Shown in pieces: positions 46,341 to 55,564 of a stretch of 64,000 nt of DNA (its first letter is position 1; every line of letters starts with the position of its first letter). Position numbers and translations under genes: made by a program. The stretch is from Mesorhizobium sp. NBSH29 (lineage in GTDB: Bacteria > Pseudomonadota > Alphaproteobacteria > Rhizobiales > Rhizobiaceae), in contig NZ_CP045492.1 of NCBI RefSeq assembly GCF_015500055.1, positions 1,002,501 through 1,066,500 on the forward strand, read 5' to 3'. The notes under the pieces were generated by a model. The model had not been told where the DNA came from. It saw only the letters and a list, made by a program, of their open reading frames with translations, and searched no databases.

Positions 46341-46804
46341 CAGGCAGCGTGAGAGTTTGGTGTCGCCGATAGAAACGCCAGGATGGCGGATGAATCGTCG
46401 GTGCCACGTATTTTCGCCACTGTATCGCTATCGCGAAGCACGCGTGCAATTCGCGACAGCGCTTTCAGGTGATCCGCGCCGGCACCTTCTGGTGCTAGCA
46501 GCAAGAACACCAGATCGACGGGCTGGTCGTCCAGCGCATCGAAATCCACCTTGTTCTCAAGCCGCGCAAAAACGCCTGAGATGCGCTTTACTCCGGCGAG
46601 TTTCCCGTGCGGGATGGCTATGCCATTGCCCACGCCGGTCGAGCCCAGACGTTCGCGCTGCATCAGCGTGTCAAAAATCTCGCGCTCCGGGATACCGGTC
46701 ATCGTCGCGGCCTTTTCGGAGAGAAGCTGTAACAGCTGCTTTTTCGAGTTTGCCTTGAGCGTCGGCATGATAGCCGACGTCTCGATCAGATCGCTCAGAT
46801 CCAT
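46340..46804 (-). CDS. ptsN: Nitrogen-regulatory PTS EIIA protein
   Basis: PtsN (EIIA-Ntr) is the end acceptor of the nitrogen phosphotransferase relay and regulates potassium and nitrogen functions. The start at 46804 (MDLSDLIETSAIM) gives 154 residues, the family length. The phosphorylated residue is His66 in GIAIPHGKL. It is downstream of rpoN and hpf in the conserved rpoN-hpf-ptsN order, with a 62-bp gap to hpf. Confidence 0.94.
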   Translation of the reverse strand: MDLSDLIETSAIMPTLKANSKKQLLQLLSEKAATMTGIPEREIFDTLMQRERLGSTGVGNGIAIPHGKLAGVKRISGVFARLENKVDFDALDDQPVDLVFLLLAPEGAGADHLKALSRIARVLRDSDTVAKIRGTDDSSAILAFLSATPNSHAA

Positions 46805-46866
46805 TTTAGATGTATCCTTTGTCCCTACCAACGCCAGGCCCCATCCCGTGGTCCGGTCGAGATTTT

Positions 46867-47448
46867 CTACCCTTTGGCTACCGCACTGGATGGGTCGATC
46901 CAGCCGATGTTTCCATCAGCCCGGCGGTAGACGATGTTGACATGGTCGTTACCCCCATTGCGGAACACAACGACCGGACTGTCCTTTGAATCCAGTTCTA
47001 GCACTGCGGACGCCACCGACATGGTTTTCAATGCCACGGTCTGTTCGGCAACGATGGCCGGCGCGTAATCTTCCGGAACTTCATCTTCCTCATCGGCCAC
47101 GGGTGCAACGACCGTGTAGGCGATGTCGGTCGAGTAGCTGTTGCCGCCGCCCTGACCATGCGACTTCAACCGCCTCTTGTAACGGCGCAGGCGCTTTTCG
47201 AGCCGCTCTGCCGCCGCATCGAAGGCTGGGCCCGGTTCCTGGGCGTCACCGCTTGCCTGCAGTTCTATGCCCGAATCGAGATGGACCATGCAGTCGGCGG
47301 TAAAGCGCGAACCCGATTTTTCCACATTCACGCGGCCTGAAAAGCCGCCATCGAAATATTTGTCGATCGCTTCGCCGATCCGGCCCTCAATGCGGGTGCG
47401 GAACGCTTCACCGATCTCCATGTGTTTTCCTGATATGCGCAGGCTCAT
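46867..47448 (-). CDS. hpf: Long-form ribosome hibernation promoting factor
   Basis: The 193-residue protein has the ribosome-binding N-terminal domain (MSLRISGKHMEIGEAFRTRI with the basic RLEKRLRRYKRRLKSH near 82-96), a variable acidic linker (VADEEDEVPED) and a C-terminal dimerisation domain ending in HVNIVYRRADGNIGWIDP. This long form lets ribosomes pair directly as inactive 100S particles in stationary phase. It lies 216 bp downstream of rpoN, a gap with small GC-rich hairpins, so it may have its own promoter. Confidence 0.93.
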   Translation of the reverse strand: MSLRISGKHMEIGEAFRTRIEGRIGEAIDKYFDGGFSGRVNVEKSGSRFTADCMVHLDSGIELQASGDAQEPGPAFDAAAERLEKRLRRYKRRLKSHGQGGGNSYSTDIAYTVVAPVADEEDEVPEDYAPAIVAEQTVALKTMSVASAVLELDSKDSPVVVFRNGGNDHVNIVYRRADGNIGWIDPSSAVAKG

Positions 47449-47664
47449 CTGAAAAATGACCTTCCTTGTCAGACTTCAACTAAATGGGAGTTTATACCCG
47501 TGGCCGATGCACACAAGGTTTGCGGTCGACATCCGCTGAATAAGTCCGAACTTTCCGGTTGGTTCCCGCCGCTGCGGAGAGCCCCGCTCCATGCGGGCGG
47601 GCTTCTAGTCACTTAGGCCAGCCTTGTCAATGAAGCCGGAGGCAGCCTCCAGCTCAACACAACG

Positions 47665-49197
47665 CTAGCGGGCGACAGCCGCAATTGCACGCTTTTCACG
47701 TCTGCGTTGCACAGAAGAGGGAATGTTCATTCCTTCCCGGTACTTGGCAACCGTTCGGCGGGCGATCTCGACGCCTTTTGTCTTGAGCATGTCGACAATG
47801 GCATCATCGGATAAAACATTGACCGCCCGCTCGGTATCGATCAATTCGCGTATTCTGTCGCGCACCGCTTCGGAAGAATGCGCATCGCCGCCCTCCGCAG
47901 ACGCGATCGAGGCAGTGAAGAAAAAGCGAAGCTCGAACACCCCACGCGGCGTCATCATGTATTTATTGGAGGTAACGCGGCTGACCGTTGATTCGTGCAT
48001 CCCAATGGCATCGGCCACTGTGCGCAGATTGAGAGGCCGCAGATGACGGATGCCGTGCAGCAGAAATGCATCCTGCTGGCGTACGATCTCGGAGGCTACC
48101 TTCAGGATGGTCTTGGCTCGCTGATCAAGACTGCGCGTGAGCCATGTCGCATCCTGCATGCACTCGGTAAGAAAATCTTTTTCAGCTTGCCCCTTTGCAT
48201 GGCTCGAGACATTGGCGAAATAGATCTGGTCGACCAGCACGCGCGGCAGCGTCTCGACATTAAGCTCGATGGCCCAACTGCCATCGCTGGCCGGCTTGAC
48301 GATCACATCGGCTACAATCGTGTCCGTGTGGCCGCCGGAAAATGCCATGCCCGGACGCGGATCGAGCGCACGGATTTCCGCCAGCATGTCGAGCAGGTCC
48401 TGTTCATCGACGCCGCAGATTTTTTTCAGGCTGTGAAAATCGCGTTTGGCAAGCAAGTCAAGATTTTCGATCAGGGCACGCATCGCCGGGTCAAGCCGGT
48501 CACGCGCCGCCAGTTGCAGCATCAGGCATTCTGCAAGGTCGCGGGCAAAAAGCCCGACCGGCTCAAAGTTCTGGCAGGTCGCAAGCACGCTTTGCACGTC
48601 CTGTTCAGTACAGCCAAGCCGCTCGGCTACCTCGGCAATGTCCGCACGCAGATAGCCGGCGTCATCCAGAGCATCGGCCAGATCCTGTGCGATGAGGCGT
48701 GTCACAGCGGACCCGAATCCAAGCGCGATCTGTTGGCCAACATGCTCCCTCAAGGTGACGGACGCCTCAGCCATGTCTTCGACATCTAGCCGGTCAAACG
48801 GTGAGAAGTTTGACCCGGAGCCGGAACCGCCCGCTGATTTCCACTGCGAGGACAGGTCGGGGCCCAGTCTTTCGCTTGTTCCGGTATCATCGGGGAAAAC
48901 ATTTTCCAGCGAGGTATCGAGACGCTCGGCCATCTTTTCGGCGCTGGCTGGCGTGCCGGTTTCGGTAAACCAGTTGCTATCATTATATGCGTCGGGCTGT
49001 TCTGGCTCAATCGGGGCCACGGGCCCGTCATCGCGCTGGTCGACACGCTCCAGAAGCGGATTGCGCTCGATCTCTTCGTCAACAAACTTTTCCAGCTCAA
49101 GATGAGTGAATTGCAGCAGCCGGATGGACTGCAGCAATTGCGGCGTCATCACCAACGATTGTGACTGTCGAAGCTGCAATCTGGCTGCAAGCGCCAT
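47665..49197 (-). CDS. rpoN: RNA polymerase sigma-54 factor
   Basis: RpoN directs polymerase to -24/-12 promoters under enhancer control. The start at 49197 (MALAARLQLRQSQSL) gives 510 residues; the extra open frame upstream is not supported. The N-terminal activator-interaction region has QSLVMTPQLLQSIRLLQ, the HTH region lies near residues 380-400 (TVADAIGMHESTVSRVTSNK), and the RpoN box is the canonical ARRTVAKYRE near the C-terminus. It is the first of rpoN-hpf-ptsN, but its usual contact with lptB is broken by two inserted genes. Confidence 0.97.
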   Translation of the reverse strand: MALAARLQLRQSQSLVMTPQLLQSIRLLQFTHLELEKFVDEEIERNPLLERVDQRDDGPVAPIEPEQPDAYNDSNWFTETGTPASAEKMAERLDTSLENVFPDDTGTSERLGPDLSSQWKSAGGSGSGSNFSPFDRLDVEDMAEASVTLREHVGQQIALGFGSAVTRLIAQDLADALDDAGYLRADIAEVAERLGCTEQDVQSVLATCQNFEPVGLFARDLAECLMLQLAARDRLDPAMRALIENLDLLAKRDFHSLKKICGVDEQDLLDMLAEIRALDPRPGMAFSGGHTDTIVADVIVKPASDGSWAIELNVETLPRVLVDQIYFANVSSHAKGQAEKDFLTECMQDATWLTRSLDQRAKTILKVASEIVRQQDAFLLHGIRHLRPLNLRTVADAIGMHESTVSRVTSNKYMMTPRGVFELRFFFTASIASAEGGDAHSSEAVRDRIRELIDTERAVNVLSDDAIVDMLKTKGVEIARRTVAKYREGMNIPSSVQRRREKRAIAAVAR

Positions 49198-49380
49198 ACC
49201 GAAACGAACCCCACCTCGAACACACACGCTGATCCGGCGCGGCAAAACTCTACGGCACCATACAAACTGGCCCAGCTTTTGCTTGTCAAGGCGGTCAGAC
49301 GTAAAGATGCTCAAGCCTGCCATTCTGGCGCAGCTTCGGGGCAGGGTGTTTTTGTGGGACCCTGCCAAGGCAGGACAGCA

Positions 49381-49809
49381 TCATTCCCAGAGATCAACCT
49401 GGATCCAATCAATGATGATTCGCCCCTCTGGAGCGTTCGGCCTGCAGCCGGTGACGATCGACGTCAGTTCCTGATCCTTCAAGGGGAGGACCATTGCTAC
49501 CTCAGAAAATGCCTCTTCACCCGGATGGCGTATCTGGAAAGCCGAGGTGTGAACCTGGACCCCCAGAAAATGCCCAGCAACCGTACTCTTGAACCGCATC
49601 TGGAGGAGATAGAGCCCGTCGGGGCGATTGAACCTTTTAGAAAAGTTCAGACTTGTCATTGACGACGCGTTGCGTCGGGTAGTGCAATAGCACAGGCCAT
49701 CCTGGATAAAGCTGTCAGAGGAGCTCAGCTTGTTCCAGTCGCCGTAGCCGTCGCTGAAATCGGTGAAGGACCACGCAGTGTCGCGAGGGAATTTGGACAG
49801 GTCGTTCAT
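49381..49809 (-). CDS. Unknown small protein, paralogue A, between rpoN and lptB
   Basis: I do not recognise this 142-residue protein. It is a paralogue of the gene just upstream: both have 13 residues before SFTDF, then DGYGDW, a FIxDG segment, and a C-terminal GRxxIDWIxVDxW. Start-codon context is good (AAGGAAA 5 bases before ATG). No signal peptide or membrane segment is seen. The beta-rich pattern with an N-terminal DFSDGYGDW and C-terminal IDWIQVDLW recalls small jelly-roll (carbohydrate-binding or laminin-G-like) domains; this is inference by pattern only. It lies 183 bp upstream of rpoN in the same direction, in a place where lptB and rpoN are usually adjacent. Confidence 0.75.
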   Translation of the reverse strand: MNDLSKFPRDTAWSFTDFSDGYGDWNKLSSSDSFIQDGLCYCTTRRNASSMTSLNFSKRFNRPDGLYLLQMRFKSTVAGHFLGVQVHTSAFQIRHPGEEAFSEVAMVLPLKDQELTSIVTGCRPNAPEGRIIIDWIQVDLWE

Positions 49810-49900
49810 TTTATTTCCTTAATAACTAGGTGGGCGCAACACGCTGAGGGCAAAACGGTTCACCGCCGACGGTGGCGCCATGAATACTGGGATGCAGTGC

Positions 49901-50344
49901 CTAGGCGCGGGACGGCTCCACCCAAGGATCGACCCGGATCCAGTCAATCATCAGCCTGCCCGGCGCGGCGCCCTTTCGCGAGCCCGTGATGAGTTGGATC
50001 ACCGCGTCAGCCTTCGTGGGAATGATGCACGACAGGGTCGTAAAATCTGCACGCGCCGGAAACCGGTTGTCGAACGGTTCCTTCATCTCCATTGAGAAGA
50101 AGTGGTCAAACGGTGTCGGCGCTTTGTAGCTGAATGTGAAAACGTAGAAATTTGCCGGGCCCGATGGTGGCACTGTAAACATCAGATCGTTGCTATGGGA
50201 CCCTGGGGCGTTGTCGCTGCCGTGGAAGACGCCGTCTTCAATAAATCCGCTGGAGCCCCGGATTGCCTCCCAGTCTCCGTACCCGTCCGTAAAATCCGTA
50301 AATGAAACGGGGATCATGGCCCCCGAACCGTTGGCTTCCAGCAA
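49901..50344 (-). CDS. Unknown small protein, paralogue B, between rpoN and lptB
   Basis: This 147-residue protein is the partner of paralogue A: SFTDFTDGYGDW, GFIEDGVFHG, and GRLMIDWIRVDPW align with it, while the centre is divergent. TTG at 50344 is taken as start because AAGGAAG lies 6 bases upstream and because it gives the same 13 residues before SFTDF as in A; ATG at 50317 is the alternative. No signal peptide is evident. It is separated from A by 91 bp and from lptB by 144 bp that contain a hairpin. Divergence between the copies suggests an old duplication. Function unknown; a ligand-binding jelly-roll is my best structural guess. Confidence 0.75.
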   Translation of the reverse strand: MLEANGSGAMIPVSFTDFTDGYGDWEAIRGSSGFIEDGVFHGSDNAPGSHSNDLMFTVPPSGPANFYVFTFSYKAPTPFDHFFSMEMKEPFDNRFPARADFTTLSCIIPTKADAVIQLITGSRKGAAPGRLMIDWIRVDPWVEPSRA

Positions 50345-50369
50345 TTTAAACTTCCTTCTGCTTGAGCGA

Positions 50370-50392
50370 AGGTAAGGTTCGAACCCTCACCT
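50370..50392 (-). promoter_or_regulatory. Leader hairpin upstream of paralogue B
   Basis: On the minus strand AGGTGAGG pairs with CCTTACCT around GTTCGAA, an 8-bp stem including one G-U wobble. On the plus strand the same position would be an A-C mismatch, so the structure fits RNA made toward paralogue B. It lies 26 bp before the TTG start. It superficially resembles a tRNA T-arm but no other tRNA part is nearby. Confidence 0.45.
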
Positions 50393-50488
50393 GCCACACA
50401 GAGAAAGCACTAAAAAAATAAGCAGCGAGATAAGAGGATATGCCACCCACGGTAGTAGCAAGGTGCACGGCTCTCGAAATCAGTCGCG

Positions 50489-51298
50489 CTAAAGCGTAAA
50501 GCCTTCGCCGAGATACAGGCGGCGTACGTCGGGGTTGGCGACGATCTCTTCCGGCAGGCCGTGCGCCAGCACTTCACCGGCATGGATGATGTAGGCGCGG
50601 TCGATCAGACCAAGTGTTTCGCGTACATTGTGGTCGGTCACCAGCACGCCGATGCCGCGCTGGGTCAGATGGCGCACCAGTTGTTGAATATCGGCGACGG
50701 CAATCGGATCGATGCCGGCAAACGGCTCGTCGAGCAGCATGTAGCTCGGCTTGCTGGCCAGGGCGCGGGCGATCTCGAGGCGACGCCGCTCACCGCCTGA
50801 CAGCGCGATCGCCGGCGATTTGCGCAGATGGGTGATATGGAACTCCTCGAGCAGTCCATCGAGGCTTTTGTCGCGCTCCTTGCGGCTCTTCTCGACCACT
50901 TCGAGCACCGCGCGGATATTGTCCTCGACCGTCAATCCGCGAAAAATCGAGGCTTCCTGGGGCAGATAGCCGACGCCGAGGCGGGCGCGGCGATACATGG
51001 GCATCGCCGTCACATCATATCCGTCAATTTCAACCCTGCCCTGATCGACCGGCACAAGGCCCGTGACCATGTAGAAACAGGTCGTCTTGCCAGCACCATT
51101 GGGGCCAAGCAGCCCGACAGCCTCGCCGGCGCGCACGCCAAACGACACGCCACTCACCACCTGCCGGCCCTTGTAGCTTTTGGTCAGTCCGCGCGCGATC
51201 AGCGTGCCCTTGAAGGGCGTGGAAGCCGCACTTCCCTCGGTCGTGCGCTTTGCCGCAGCGTCGCCTCGGCGCGACAAGAAAGGGATCTCTATCGCCAT
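50489..51298 (-). CDS. lptB: LPS export ABC transporter ATP-binding protein LptB
   Basis: LptB powers extraction of lipopolysaccharide from the inner membrane. The 269-residue protein has an N-terminal extension of about 30 residues common in Rhizobiales, Walker [10 protein letters not shown] at 65-73, signature [14 protein letters not shown] and Walker [14 protein letters not shown]. It overlaps the end of lptA by one base and lies in lptC-lptA-lptB order. Downstream, rpoN is displaced by the two unknown genes. Confidence 0.96.
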   Translation of the reverse strand: MAIEIPFLSRRGDAAAKRTTEGSAASTPFKGTLIARGLTKSYKGRQVVSGVSFGVRAGEAVGLLGPNGAGKTTCFYMVTGLVPVDQGRVEIDGYDVTAMPMYRRARLGVGYLPQEASIFRGLTVEDNIRAVLEVVEKSRKERDKSLDGLLEEFHITHLRKSPAIALSGGERRRLEIARALASKPSYMLLDEPFAGIDPIAVADIQQLVRHLTQRGIGVLVTDHNVRETLGLIDRAYIIHAGEVLAHGLPEEIVANPDVRRLYLGEGFTL

Positions 51299-51861
51299 TA
51301 TTTATTCTGCGAACCGGGCGTCAAAAGCGTCTTGACCCTACCGCCACAGCCGCCGACTTCGGCGAGCCCCGACTTCATGTTGACGGTGAGCGTGCAGCCG
51401 GTCAGCACATTGGGGCCTTCCGTTAGCACCACCTGCTTGCCCGAGAGGACCAGAATTTCGCTCTTCATGTCGAACGTGCCTTTGTCGCCGGTGGCAACGC
51501 GGCCCTCCGACTTGACGTAGACCTTGCCGGAAACTTCGAGCCGGTCGATGCTGGCGCCACCGCTTGCGGCAGCCGTCGCCGGGGCGTTGGGATCCTTTTT
51601 GGCATAATAGACCTTCATGGTACCGGCCTTGAGCTGCGTCGGCCCCTGCACCACGTTGACATTGCCACTATAGATGGCGACGCTGTCATTCTCGCGGATT
51701 TCCAGCTTGTCAGCCTCGATCTGAATCGGCTGGTCGCCCGAAAGCTTCAGACCTGCCAGTCGCCCCTGCGCATCCTGTGCGAGAACCGGCATCACCGCGA
51801 GTGCCGAGAGGAGAACGCCGAAAACCACGCCTCGCATCAGGCCGGGATTACTTTGCGCCAT
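51298..51861 (-). CDS. lptA: Periplasmic LPS transport protein LptA
   Basis: LptA forms the periplasmic bridge that carries lipopolysaccharide to the outer membrane. The start at 51861 ([15 protein letters not shown]) gives 187 residues with a signal peptide cleaved near VLA-QD (about residue 28). The OstA domain begins [17 protein letters not shown] and [18 protein letters not shown]. The start overlaps the end of lptC by 14 bp. ATG at 51873 is an alternative start. Confidence 0.92.
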   Translation of the reverse strand: MAQSNPGLMRGVVFGVLLSALAVMPVLAQDAQGRLAGLKLSGDQPIQIEADKLEIRENDSVAIYSGNVNVVQGPTQLKAGTMKVYYAKKDPNAPATAAASGGASIDRLEVSGKVYVKSEGRVATGDKGTFDMKSEILVLSGKQVVLTEGPNVLTGCTLTVNMKSGLAEVGGCGGRVKTLLTPGSQNK

Positions 51862-52555
51862 CAGTCTCTCCATCGGCCTTGACCTGTTCGGGGTTGATTT
51901 GCATCCGTACCCGCTTCTCGAATACCAAAACCTTGCCATTTTCAAGGATGGTCATCGAATCCGCAGTGACCCGCGCCCCTTGTACTGCAATATCGACAGG
52001 CTCGGTCGAAGTCATGTCGCCTTTGGCGATGTCGATGAATGCCGAATTCAGTTTCGCCACCATCCCGTCGGTCGTTGTTACGGTAATCGGGGTGTCGATC
52101 TTCAAAGTGTTCTGGTCGCGGTCATAAACGCCGCGTTCAGCCTCGATCGTTGCGGTATTAGTAGCGTCGATCGGCAGCTTCGCATCGATATCCTCAAGCT
52201 CAATCACACCTGTGGTGTCGAGGTTCTGCAGGGCGCGCGCCGCAGTCATCGTATAGGGCAGGTTGTCTTTGGTCATGCCTTCAAGCTTTGGGCTGGCCAT
52301 CACCAGCTTACCATCAGCAATGGCGGAACTCGCGACATCCACACCAATCCGCGTCGGGCTGGAAACATAGGAATAGGCAAAGAAGCCCAGCGCGATCAGC
52401 ACGGCAACAAGAGGCAGCACGATCTTCATCAACCGGACGCGGCGTGAATGGTGCTGCGCCGACTGGAACTCGACCGCACGGGGAGCCAAGGACGCCGATT
52501 CTCCGTCGCGCAGATGCGTCGCGTTGTCTTGTCGTGATATGGCGGTTGCCATCAT
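51848..52555 (-). CDS. lptC: LPS export protein LptC
   Basis: LptC is a single-pass inner-membrane protein that receives lipopolysaccharide from the LptBFG transporter. The 235 residues from MMATAISRQD include one membrane segment at about residues 43-64 preceded by a basic stretch (HHSRRVRLMK), then a periplasmic beta-rich domain with DKYDRDQNTLKI-like segments and the C-terminal EKRVRMQINPEQ. The second codon is also ATG. It is the first gene of lptC-lptA-lptB and is divergent from sppA. Confidence 0.88.
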   Translation of the reverse strand: MMATAISRQDNATHLRDGESASLAPRAVEFQSAQHHSRRVRLMKIVLPLVAVLIALGFFAYSYVSSPTRIGVDVASSAIADGKLVMASPKLEGMTKDNLPYTMTAARALQNLDTTGVIELEDIDAKLPIDATNTATIEAERGVYDRDQNTLKIDTPITVTTTDGMVAKLNSAFIDIAKGDMTSTEPVDIAVQGARVTADSMTILENGKVLVFEKRVRMQINPEQVKADGETDGAK

Positions 52556-52851
52556 GATCCAGTCTTCTGGCGACCGCTCGCGCAGCGCATAATGAATGTG
52601 TCGGGCAACGCACCATATAGAAAGTGCAGGGCTGCCGAAACAGGGGTAGAACCGATTTAGTCGATGAAGGCGGCGCCGGGCTTGCGCCAGCAACCGTCGA
52701 TCCACTCTACTCTAAGCGGCAATATGTCTATTTTCGGTCGCTGGCCTGCCTTGGCCCCGCCGCGACGAAATCGAACCAACGCGATGGCTTCTATAAATCC
52801 CGGCGATGGTCTAAACCCGTCCAGAGGAATCCCACCGTTTACGAGGCAGCC
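52556..52851. other. Divergent region between lptC and sppA
   Basis: This 296-bp region should hold the lptC and sppA promoters. I found no clear palindrome, riboswitch or RNA gene in it. The ribonuclease D gene that often precedes lptC in rhizobia is not here. Confidence 0.4.
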
Positions 52852-53817
52852 ATGGCCATTCGCGCCGACGAGATCATCGACCGACGACGCCTGCGCCGCA
52901 AACTGACATTCTGGCGCATTGCGGCCATTGCAATCGCAGCGCTAGCATTGGGCGCTGCCGCGACGTGGCTTTATGGCGACGAAATCGCTGGCACCGGGGT
53001 CGATCACATTGCAAAGGTGAAGATCCAGGGCACGATCACCGAAGACGACGAGCTTCTGGAACGGCTTGGCCGGATCGCAAAATCCACGAGCGTCAAAGGC
53101 GTCATCCTGTCGATCGATTCGCCTGGCGGTACGACTGTGGGCGGTGAGGCGATCTTTGAAGCTGTAAGGTTGGTGGCCAAGGACAAGCCGGTGGTTGCCC
53201 AGGTCGGCACACTGGCCGCATCCGCAGGGTATATGATTGCCAGCGCTACAGACCATATCGTGGCGCGCCAATCCTCGATTGTCGGGTCGATTGGCGTACT
53301 TGTGCAGTTTCCCGATGTCACCGGTCTGATGGAAAAGGTCGGCATCAAGCTCGAGGAAGTCAAATCTTCGCCGCTGAAGGCTGAGCCGTCGCCCTTCAAT
53401 CCGACCACGGATGAAGAACGTGCCATGATCCGCAACATGATCCTCGACAGCTACGATTGGTTCATCGGCCTGGTCGAGGAGCGGCGGCCGCTGTCGCATG
53501 AGCAGGTTGTGGCACTTGCTGATGGCTCGGTGTTCACAGGCCGGCAGGCGCTGGCCAACAAACTGGTCGATTCGCTCGGCGGTGAGCAGGAAGCGATTGA
53601 CTGGCTTGCCACCAAGGGTGTTGACGCCAAGCTGAAAGTGATTGAATGGGAGCGGAAGAAATCGACGGGAAGCTATCTGTTTGCCAGCGCCATGGCCAAG
53701 GCACTGGGCATGCCCGATTACGGCTCTACCTTCCTCAAGGAACTCGGTGCAGACCGTATCTTTCTTGACGGTATGCTGGCTGTCTGGCACCCTCAAAAAG
53801 CTATCCTTGCCGACTGA
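52852..53817 (+). CDS. sppA: Signal peptide peptidase SppA (36K type)
   Basis: SppA degrades cleaved signal peptides in the membrane. The 321-residue protein starts at 52852 ([13 protein letters not shown]), has one N-terminal membrane segment (about 21-41), and uses a Ser-Lys dyad: Ser124 in [11 protein letters not shown] and Lys176 in [11 protein letters not shown]. The [15 protein letters not shown] motif forms the oxyanion region. It is followed by ihfB, 56 bp downstream. Confidence 0.94.
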   Translation: MAIRADEIIDRRRLRRKLTFWRIAAIAIAALALGAAATWLYGDEIAGTGVDHIAKVKIQGTITEDDELLERLGRIAKSTSVKGVILSIDSPGGTTVGGEAIFEAVRLVAKDKPVVAQVGTLAASAGYMIASATDHIVARQSSIVGSIGVLVQFPDVTGLMEKVGIKLEEVKSSPLKAEPSPFNPTTDEERAMIRNMILDSYDWFIGLVEERRPLSHEQVVALADGSVFTGRQALANKLVDSLGGEQEAIDWLATKGVDAKLKVIEWERKKSTGSYLFASAMAKALGMPDYGSTFLKELGADRIFLDGMLAVWHPQKAILAD

Positions 53818-53873
53818 AAACCGAACAGAATCATCCCGATAAGAAACTAAAGACCTGTCAGGGGGACGAGAAG

Positions 53874-54158
53874 ATGATCAAGTCAGAGCTGGTGCAGATC
53901 ATTGCCAACCGCAATCCGCATCTTTTCCTGCGCGATGTCGAAAATATAGTCAGTGCGATCTTCGAGGAAATCACCGACGCTCTGGCGGAGGGTAACCGGG
54001 TCGAGTTGCGCGGCTTTGGTGCATTCTCGGTCAAGAACCGCCCGGCACGCACCGGGCGCAACCCGCGCACTGGCGATTCCGTCGACGTCGAGGAAAAATG
54101 GGTGCCGTTCTTCAAGACCGGCAAGGAATTGCGCGAGCGGCTGAACGCGGACGGCTGA
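53874..54158 (+). CDS. ihfB: Integration host factor subunit beta
   Basis: IhfB pairs with IhfA to bend DNA by about 160 degrees at specific sites. The 94-residue protein matches the family exactly, with the beta-arm [25 protein letters not shown] and the intercalating proline in the NPRTG turn. A GGGGGACGAG site precedes the ATG. It may be co-transcribed with sppA and the LapA-domain gene 7 bp downstream. Confidence 0.97.
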   Translation: MIKSELVQIIANRNPHLFLRDVENIVSAIFEEITDALAEGNRVELRGFGAFSVKNRPARTGRNPRTGDSVDVEEKWVPFFKTGKELRERLNADG

Positions 54159-54165
54159 GCACACC

Positions 54166-54504
54166 ATGACCATGTACAACCGCCTGATGCTGATCGTTGT
54201 TTTCGTGCCGCTGGCCATCGTGCTGATCGCGCTTGCGGTGGCTAATCGCGGACCGGTGGCCTTCACCATCGACCCGTTCAATCCGGGCAATCCAGCGCTG
54301 ACGCTCCAGATGCCGCTGTTCGTGCTGATGTTTGCAGCCATAGCGCTCGGCCTGGTCATTGGCGGCATGGCCACCTGGTTGAAGCAGGGGCGCTACCGCA
54401 AGCTGGCGCGCCAGCGCAGCCAGGAAGCGCAGATCATGCGCGACACGATGGAACGCGACACACACAAGACAACCACAGTGCCGGGCACGGCGCTGGCGCG
54501 CTGA
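54166..54504 (+). CDS. LapA-domain (DUF1049) membrane protein
   Basis: The 112-residue protein has two membrane segments (about residues 7-26 and 46-67) joined by a loop with VANRGPVAFTIDPFNP, then a basic cytoplasmic tail (KQGRYRKLARQRSQEAQIM), the pattern of LapA/DUF1049 proteins. In E. coli the LapA/LapB pair controls lipopolysaccharide synthesis, but LapB is not adjacent here. It lies directly behind ihfB. Confidence 0.86.
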   Translation: MTMYNRLMLIVVFVPLAIVLIALAVANRGPVAFTIDPFNPGNPALTLQMPLFVLMFAAIALGLVIGGMATWLKQGRYRKLARQRSQEAQIMRDTMERDTHKTTTVPGTALAR

Positions 54505-54535
54505 TCCTGCCCTCGACAAATCGGGATACCAGTGC

Positions 54536-55501
54536 ATGCGCATGATTTCGGCCGGCGATATTGACCGGGTTCTGACATTTTCGGGTTTGGTTGAGACGCT
54601 GCGTACCGCCTTTCGCGACGGAGCGGTGCAGCCGGTGCGCCACCACCACACAATAGAGCGGCCCGATGGCGCGGCCTCGACGCTGCTTCTGATGCCGGCC
54701 TGGAGCGATCTCAACGCTGCCGGTACGTCAGACAACAGCCATATCGGCATCAAGATCGTTACCGTTTCGCCCGACAACAACCAGCGCGGCCTGCCCGCGG
54801 TGATGGGCCAGTATTTTCTGCTCGACGGCAAGACCGGCGAACCGCAGGCGCTGATCGACGGCCAACGGCTGACACAATGGCGCACCGCCTGCGCCTCGGC
54901 GCTCGCCGCCTCCTATCTGGCCCGCGAAGATGCCAGTGAGTTGCTGATCGTCGGCGCCGGCGCGCTTGCGCCGTTTTTGGCGCGCGCCCACAGCGCCGTG
55001 CGGCCGATCAAGCGCATCCGCATCTGGAACCGTACTCCGGCCAACGCCGAAAAAGTGGCGGCAGCGCTTTCCGCAGACGGCATGAATGCGCAGCCGGTCA
55101 GCGATCTCGATGCTGAAATAGGTGCCGCCGACATTGTGTCTTCCGCTACCATATCAACCGATCCGCTGATCCGCGGCGCCCTGTTGCGCGAAGGCACCCA
55201 TGTTGATCTCGTCGGCGGGTTCACGCCCACCATGCGCGAGGCCGACGACGCGGCGATCACCCGCGCCCGCGTGTTCGTCGACACCCGCGCCGGCGCCACC
55301 AAGGAGGCAGGCGATATCGTCCAGCCACTCGCGTCGGGCATTCTGACGTCGGAGGCCATCGTTGCCGACCTGCACGAACTGGCACGCGGCGAAAAATCCG
55401 GGCGGCAGTCGGCGGAAGAAATCACTTTGTTCAAATCGGTCGGCGCTGCGCTCGAGGATCTTGCCGCCGGGATCGAGGTTTTTCGTCTGTCCGCAGGATA
55501 G
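54536..55501 (+). CDS. Ornithine cyclodeaminase/mu-crystallin family enzyme
   Basis: This 321-residue NAD(P)-dependent enzyme has the family N-terminus with catalytic-region SHIGIKIVTVSPDNNQRGLPAV, the substrate loop LIDGQRLTQWRTACASALAA, and the Rossmann motif LLIVGAGALAPFLARA. The later HVDLVGGFTPTMREAD segment completes the pattern. Members include ornithine cyclodeaminase and ketimine (pyrroline-/piperideine-2-carboxylate) reductases; sequence alone does not separate them. It is followed by RNA methyltransferase genes with no metabolic link. Confidence 0.88.
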   Translation: MRMISAGDIDRVLTFSGLVETLRTAFRDGAVQPVRHHHTIERPDGAASTLLLMPAWSDLNAAGTSDNSHIGIKIVTVSPDNNQRGLPAVMGQYFLLDGKTGEPQALIDGQRLTQWRTACASALAASYLAREDASELLIVGAGALAPFLARAHSAVRPIKRIRIWNRTPANAEKVAAALSADGMNAQPVSDLDAEIGAADIVSSATISTDPLIRGALLREGTHVDLVGGFTPTMREADDAAITRARVFVDTRAGATKEAGDIVQPLASGILTSEAIVADLHELARGEKSGRQSAEEITLFKSVGAALEDLAAGIEVFRLSAG

Positions 55502-55564
55502 CGCGCCCTTCATTGCACCGTTGACCGGCCTGTGGCAGAAGCGGCCAGTATTTCGGAGACCAGC

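Noticed and set aside
50376-50385. GGTTCGAACC, resembling a tRNA T-arm or a tRNA-borne integration site
   Set aside because: No acceptor, D or anticodon arm and no CCA end could be found nearby; the pairing is better explained as a leader hairpin on the minus strand.
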